Source of the DNA: an uncultured Streptococcus sp.
Lineage (GTDB): Bacteria; Bacillota; Bacilli; Lactobacillales; Streptococcaceae
Length of the DNA stretch: 17,127 nt
Assembly: GCF_959025735.1 (NCBI RefSeq)
Contig: NZ_CAUFJQ010000033.1
Location: forward strand, 1 to 17,127
Direction of reading: 5' to 3'
Every line of letters begins with the position of its first letter. Position 1 is the first letter of the stretch. Of this stretch, positions 13,552 to 17,127 are shown in pieces. The notes under the pieces are model-generated. The model was not told the origin of the DNA and made no database searches. It saw only the letters and a list, made by a program, of their open reading frames with translations. The translations under genes were made by a program, and so were the position numbers.

Positions 13552-14496
13552 CTATTTTTTAGATGATGATTTGCTATCGCTCGTTTGAACACCGATATTT
13601 TGCAAATATTGGTTAAATGTTGATTTGAAGGCATCATCTTTGACCTTGATATTGGCATTGGTCATCGCTTTTGCAATAATGCTACGGATGTAGTTGGTAT
13701 CTTGCTTACGACCATCAACAATGATCTCTTTCAAACGTTTTTCGTATTTCTTCCAGTCAGAACCTTTTTCTGTCTTCTTATTCAATTTGACAATATAGTA
13801 GCTAGCAGAATAGTTTTGACCTGCTGAAACTGTGATCACATCTGAAATGCCGTTTTCATCCAATTTAAAGGCAGCTTCTTTGACTTGAGATGGGATACCT
13901 GATGTTCCTGAATCGAACTTAACTTCGCCACCTTTATCTTTTGTAGCAGTATCTGTTGAATTGTCTTTGGCGATTTGGGCAAAGTCTGCACCTTCCGCTT
14001 TAGCAGCTTCCAACACTTCTTTTGCTTTATCTTCTGAATCTAACTTGATAATTTGTGCTGTTACTTCTGGTGTGTAAGATTCAAAAGCTGCCTTGTAGTC
14101 AGACTCTTTGATATCTTTCTTAGCCGCTTGGTTGACTGCATATTCCAACAACATATTGCTACGGATTTGTTTCTTCGCTGTTTCTTCCGTCAAGCCTTGT
14201 TGCGCCAAGTAAGCATCGAATTGGTTGCCCAATTGTTTCTTTTGTTTAGCCAATTCTTTATCGACTTCTTTATCAGAAACCTTTGATCCATATTCTTTTT
14301 CAAAGACTTTATTGATGGTCATTTGGAAAAGAACTTGTTGAGCACCTTGGTTGGTTTTGATTTCATCATAGAAATCAGAAACTGTAATCGTGTCCCCTTT
14401 CATGGTCACGATATCTTTGTTTGTGCCATTGGCACACGCTGCTAGTGTTACGACTGATAGCAAGGTCACAGCACCTGCTACAAGTTTTTTCTTCAT
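13552..14496 (-). CDS. prsA: Foldase lipoprotein PrsA (PpiC-type peptidyl-prolyl isomerase)
   Basis: PrsA is a membrane-anchored lipoprotein that helps secreted proteins fold outside the cytoplasmic membrane. The 314-residue protein starts MKKKLVAGAV with a lipoprotein signal peptide and lipobox LAAC, Cys21 being the predicted lipid-modified residue. A SurA-like helical N-terminal region (about 30-140) leads to a parvulin/PpiC domain (about 143-241, with SGTSGIPSQVKEAAF). A helical C-terminal part and a Ser/Lys-rich end (SDSKSSSKK) follow. Streptococcal PrsA parvulin domains often lack some catalytic residues, which I cannot judge here. It lies 72 bp after the O-methyltransferase gene. No clear terminator follows before the next promoter. 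Confidence 0.96.
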   Translation of the reverse strand: MKKKLVAGAVTLLSVVTLAACANGTNKDIVTMKGDTITVSDFYDEIKTNQGAQQVLFQMTINKVFEKEYGSKVSDKEVDKELAKQKKQLGNQFDAYLAQQGLTEETAKKQIRSNMLLEYAVNQAAKKDIKESDYKAAFESYTPEVTAQIIKLDSEDKAKEVLEAAKAEGADFAQIAKDNSTDTATKDKGGEVKFDSGTSGIPSQVKEAAFKLDENGISDVITVSAGQNYSASYYIVKLNKKTEKGSDWKKYEKRLKEIIVDGRKQDTNYIRSIIAKAMTNANIKVKDDAFKSTFNQYLQNIGVQTSDSKSSSKK

Positions 14497-14531
14497 GAAA
14501 ATTATTCTCCGTTCCTTTTTAAACTTCTTCT

Positions 14532-14540
14532 ATTTTACCA
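14532..14540 (-). promoter_or_regulatory. Candidate extended -10 promoter for prsA
   Basis: The minus-strand sequence TGGTAAAAT is an extended -10 about 36 nt before the prsA start codon. No recognisable -35 lies 16-18 bp upstream. With no terminator between the O-methyltransferase gene and prsA, readthrough from upstream is equally possible. Confidence 0.5.
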
Positions 14541-14568
14541 CAAATTAGAGAGAATACCTTAAATTTAC

Positions 14569-15288
14569 CTAAAAAGAGCTAGGATCTGGCAAGGTTACCG
14601 TCTCTGCATTTTTCCGAATCATCAAAATACCATCTCCAAGTGGCACCAAACTAGCGGTCAAATCTGGATGATTGAGAGTCGCATTAAAGAGGTTCTGAAG
14701 CCCCCGGTAAATGGTTCGTTGCCCACGACGCACTTCCATGATGTCCTTGGCAACATCTCCTCCTTGGAAAATATCATCCAATACCACGACTCCCCCAACC
14801 TCTAAGAGTTCGAGAATTCGTGGCAAAAAGACGATGTACTTAGACTTAGCAGAGTCCATAAAGACAAAGTCATAGGTCTCTGTTAAATCCTGCAATACAT
14901 CTACTGCATCTCCTTCAAGCAAGGTGATTTGCTTTCTCTGATCGTATTTAGCCAGATTTTCCTTGGCAAAGCCAATCATCTCTTCATTCCGATCAATAGT
15001 GGTAATTTGTGCATCGGGAGCATTTTCAGCCATTAAGAGCGCTGAAAACCCAATTGCTGTCCCAATTTCAAGGATTTTCTTTGGTTGTAGGGCTTGCAGG
15101 AGTAGTCTAAAATAAGCTACCGTTTCATGCGGAATAATCGGAATATTTTCCTTGCGGGCAAATGCTTCTAACTCCTCCAAGGCACCTGCTACCGGTTTTT
15201 GACGCGTGCGCATAAAGTCAACGATCTCATCTTTAACCACTGGCCGGCGCATATTGTGGTTGGCATTTTTACTATAAGACTCTACCAT
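14569..15288 (-). CDS. O-methyltransferase (class I SAM-dependent, COMT-like)
   Basis: This 239-residue protein belongs to the bacterial catechol-O-methyltransferase-like family (YrrM/TrmR type by recognition). The SAM-binding motif I is ILEIGTAIGFSAL (72-84) and an acidic residue (Asp99) follows in ITTIDR. FVFMDSAKSKY (141-151, Asp145) and VVVLDD (167-172) are the usual metal- and substrate-site segments. Some relatives methylate tRNA wobble uridine derivatives, so a tRNA substrate is possible but not shown by the sequence. The start codon is one nucleotide after the pepF stop, with AGGA upstream inside the pepF end, indicating translational coupling. A second in-frame Met at position 13 is an alternative start. 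Confidence 0.92.
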   Translation of the reverse strand: MVESYSKNANHNMRRPVVKDEIVDFMRTRQKPVAGALEELEAFARKENIPIIPHETVAYFRLLLQALQPKKILEIGTAIGFSALLMAENAPDAQITTIDRNEEMIGFAKENLAKYDQRKQITLLEGDAVDVLQDLTETYDFVFMDSAKSKYIVFLPRILELLEVGGVVVLDDIFQGGDVAKDIMEVRRGQRTIYRGLQNLFNATLNHPDLTASLVPLGDGILMIRKNAETVTLPDPSSF

Positions 15289-15289
15289 C

Positions 15290-17092
15290 TTATGCGAGTC
15301 CTAATTTTTCTACTAGGGCTTCAAATTCATTCAAACGACGTTCGAAGACCGCAAAGGCTGCGTCCAAGTAGTCTTCTTTTTCCATATCCACACCTGCTTT
15401 GCGGATGACGTTGAGTGGATAATCAGAATTTCCAGCCTTCAAGTAGTCGATATATTTATCACGATCTTCTTGTGTTCCATGAACAATCTTTTCAGCTAAG
15501 GCTGAAGCTGCTGCAAAACCTGTTGAATATTGGAAAACGTAGTAGTTATAGTAGAAGTGAGGAATACGAGCCCATTCATATTGGATTTCAGGGTTGTCAT
15601 CTTTTGAAAGACCGTAGTATTTCTCATTGAGTTCTGCATAGAGGTTATTCAAGAACTCACTAGTCAATACCGTACCTTCTTGGTCTGCTTTATGAATAGC
15701 ATGCTCAAATTCGGCAAACTGGGTTTGACGGAAGACGGTTCCACGGAAGCCATCCAAGAAGTGATTCAAAATAGCAAAACGAGTTGCATCGTCTTCTACT
15801 TCTTCTAGGAGACGTTCTGTCAAGATATTTTCATTGGTTGTAGAGGCAATTTCAGCAAGGAAGATAGAATAGTCCCCATAGACATAAGGCTGGGTTTCAC
15901 GGGTATAGCTAGAATGCATACTGTGACCAGTTTCATGCACCAAGGTGAAGAGATTATCCAATGTATCTTGCCAGTTCAACAACATGAAGGCATTGGTATC
16001 ATATGAACCACCTGAATAAGCACCTGAGCGTTTGCCTTGGTTGACATGCACATCAATCCACCGTTCGCTAAAGGCACGTTTCACACGAGAAAGGTAGTCC
16101 TCACCCAAAACAGCCAAGACTTCTTCTGCTTTGGCCAATGATTCTTCATAGGTAAACTTGTAGTCTGTATCGGATAATGGCGTATACATATCGTACATCT
16201 TCAAGTCTGAGATTCCTAGAATTTTTGAACGCAATTGCACATAGCGTTGCAAGAGTGGCAAATGTTTGTTCACAGCTGCTACCAAGCTATCATAAACACT
16301 TTCTGGTACAAAGTTTTCAGAAAGCGCTGCTTCACGAGCAGATGAGAATTTGCGAACTTTGGCATTAAAGTTGTGAACTTTCACATTGGTTTGCAAGGTT
16401 TTAGCATAGGTATGTTGATACTGTTCATAGACCTTGTAGAGGCCTTCGTAAGCTTCTTTACGAACGGCACGATCTTTTGATTCTACCAAAGAAATATAGT
16501 TTCCATGGGTTAATTGAACTTCTTCGCCCTTGTCATCATGCACAGTTGGGAAAACAATATCTGCATTGTCCAAGATTTCAAAAGTTTCACCACCTGCCGC
16601 AAAGATCTCACCAGCTCCTGCAAGTAATTCCTCTTCTTTTTGAGACAAGACATGTTCTTTTTTCTCTAGCAAACGATCAAAATAATGACCATATTGTTCT
16701 AAGGCTGGAACCTCACTCACAAAAGCTTTGTATTGCTCATCCGTAATGGCCATGAATTCAGGCTCATAGAAGGCAAAGGTTTCACCTAACAAGCTATAAA
16801 GAGACATCCCTTTTGATTGGTACTCTTGGTATTTAGCCACTCGTGTGTCTTGGTCATTTTTCATATGGGCATAGACGTAGACCTTTTCTAAACGACGGCT
16901 CAATTCTAAATATGCATTGGTTGTATCCAACAGTGTTTGCGCTGAATCCAACAAATGACCAGCATAGTGGCTTGCTGCTTTAATATCTGCAGCTAAGCTA
17001 GCTGCTTCTTCTTCCCAAGCTTGATCTGTCGCAAAAATAGTCGACAAATCCCATTGATATTTTTCATCAATTTCATTACGTTGTTTTACCAT
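15290..17092 (-). CDS. pepF: Oligoendopeptidase F (M3 family; PepF/PepB)
   Basis: This cytoplasmic zinc metallopeptidase hydrolyses short peptides. The 600-residue length and start (MVKQRNEIDEKYQWDLSTIF) match the streptococcal PepF/PepB family. The zinc motif is HETGH (386-390), where His386 and His390 bind zinc and Glu387 is catalytic. Glu414 in FLAEIAS is the likely third ligand. The C-terminal region HFYYNYYVFQYSTG (512-525) is the family substrate-site segment. The ATG follows GGAGG (complement of 17103-17107) by 10 nt. It leads a tight cluster with the O-methyltransferase gene (1-nt gap) and prsA. In pneumococcus the same order follows the competence gene coiA, which would lie just outside the window here. 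Confidence 0.97.
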   Translation of the reverse strand: MVKQRNEIDEKYQWDLSTIFATDQAWEEEAASLAADIKAASHYAGHLLDSAQTLLDTTNAYLELSRRLEKVYVYAHMKNDQDTRVAKYQEYQSKGMSLYSLLGETFAFYEPEFMAITDEQYKAFVSEVPALEQYGHYFDRLLEKKEHVLSQKEEELLAGAGEIFAAGGETFEILDNADIVFPTVHDDKGEEVQLTHGNYISLVESKDRAVRKEAYEGLYKVYEQYQHTYAKTLQTNVKVHNFNAKVRKFSSAREAALSENFVPESVYDSLVAAVNKHLPLLQRYVQLRSKILGISDLKMYDMYTPLSDTDYKFTYEESLAKAEEVLAVLGEDYLSRVKRAFSERWIDVHVNQGKRSGAYSGGSYDTNAFMLLNWQDTLDNLFTLVHETGHSMHSSYTRETQPYVYGDYSIFLAEIASTTNENILTERLLEEVEDDATRFAILNHFLDGFRGTVFRQTQFAEFEHAIHKADQEGTVLTSEFLNNLYAELNEKYYGLSKDDNPEIQYEWARIPHFYYNYYVFQYSTGFAAASALAEKIVHGTQEDRDKYIDYLKAGNSDYPLNVIRKAGVDMEKEDYLDAAFAVFERRLNEFEALVEKLGLA

Positions 17093-17116
17093 TTCGATTA
17101 ATCCTCCAATGGTACT

Positions 17117-17125
17117 ATTTTAGCA
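17117..17125 (-). promoter_or_regulatory. Candidate extended -10 element upstream of pepF
   Basis: The minus-strand sequence TGCTAAAAT, an extended -10, ends about 24 nt before the pepF start codon. Any -35 would lie outside the window, so the promoter cannot be confirmed. Confidence 0.4.
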
Positions 17126-17127
17126 TA

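Overview
The window is ordinary, well-preserved Streptococcus chromosome, probably from an oral species of the Mitis/Sanguinis type. The species-group guess is an inference from protein similarity recalled from memory; no rRNA or other marker is present. All recognised proteins read as streptococcal full-length enzymes without frameshifts. The only truncated gene is glgD, which is cut by the left window edge. No transposase, phage gene, CRISPR array, tRNA or rRNA is visible.

Layout from left to right. (1) 1-3422, minus strand: the glycogen-synthesis operon glgB-glgC-glgD(partial). Its sigma-A promoter has a consensus catabolite-responsive element (cre) just downstream of the start of transcription. 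(2) 3753-5754, minus strand: ptsH-ptsI, the general sugar phosphotransferase (PTS) proteins HPr and Enzyme I, with a strong promoter, a short 5' leader hairpin and a perfect-stem terminator. HPr Ser46 is the residue through which CcpA/cre control would act on the glg promoter next door. (3) 6230-9795, plus strand, divergent from ptsH: nrdH-nrdE-nrdF, the class Ib (aerobic) ribonucleotide reductase. It is preceded by two NrdR-type boxes and a near-consensus promoter. The operon is interrupted by terminator-like hairpins between nrdH and nrdE and again between nrdE and nrdF.

(4) 9796-10169: a 374-bp gap between convergent nrdF and alaS. It holds a nrdF terminator, a striking 140-bp multi-hairpin element with perfect 11-bp terminal inverted repeats (9903-10042), a second plus-strand terminator and the alaS terminator. 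The multi-hairpin element is the least explained thing in the window. (5) 10170-13517, minus strand: a T-box riboswitch whose inferred specifier codon is GCU (Ala), followed by a small LURP-one/YxjI-family gene and alaS. The tRNA-sensing leader therefore appears to control both the synthetase and the uncharacterised gene. (6) 13552-17092, minus strand: pepF/pepB (oligoendopeptidase), an O-methyltransferase and the lipoprotein foldase prsA, closely packed. From known pneumococcal gene order I would expect coiA just right of the window.

Nothing here looks like a new defence system or mobile gene cluster. The interest is in RNA and regulatory structure: the 9903-10042 element, the Ala T-box operon, and the repeated internal terminators in nrdHEF.
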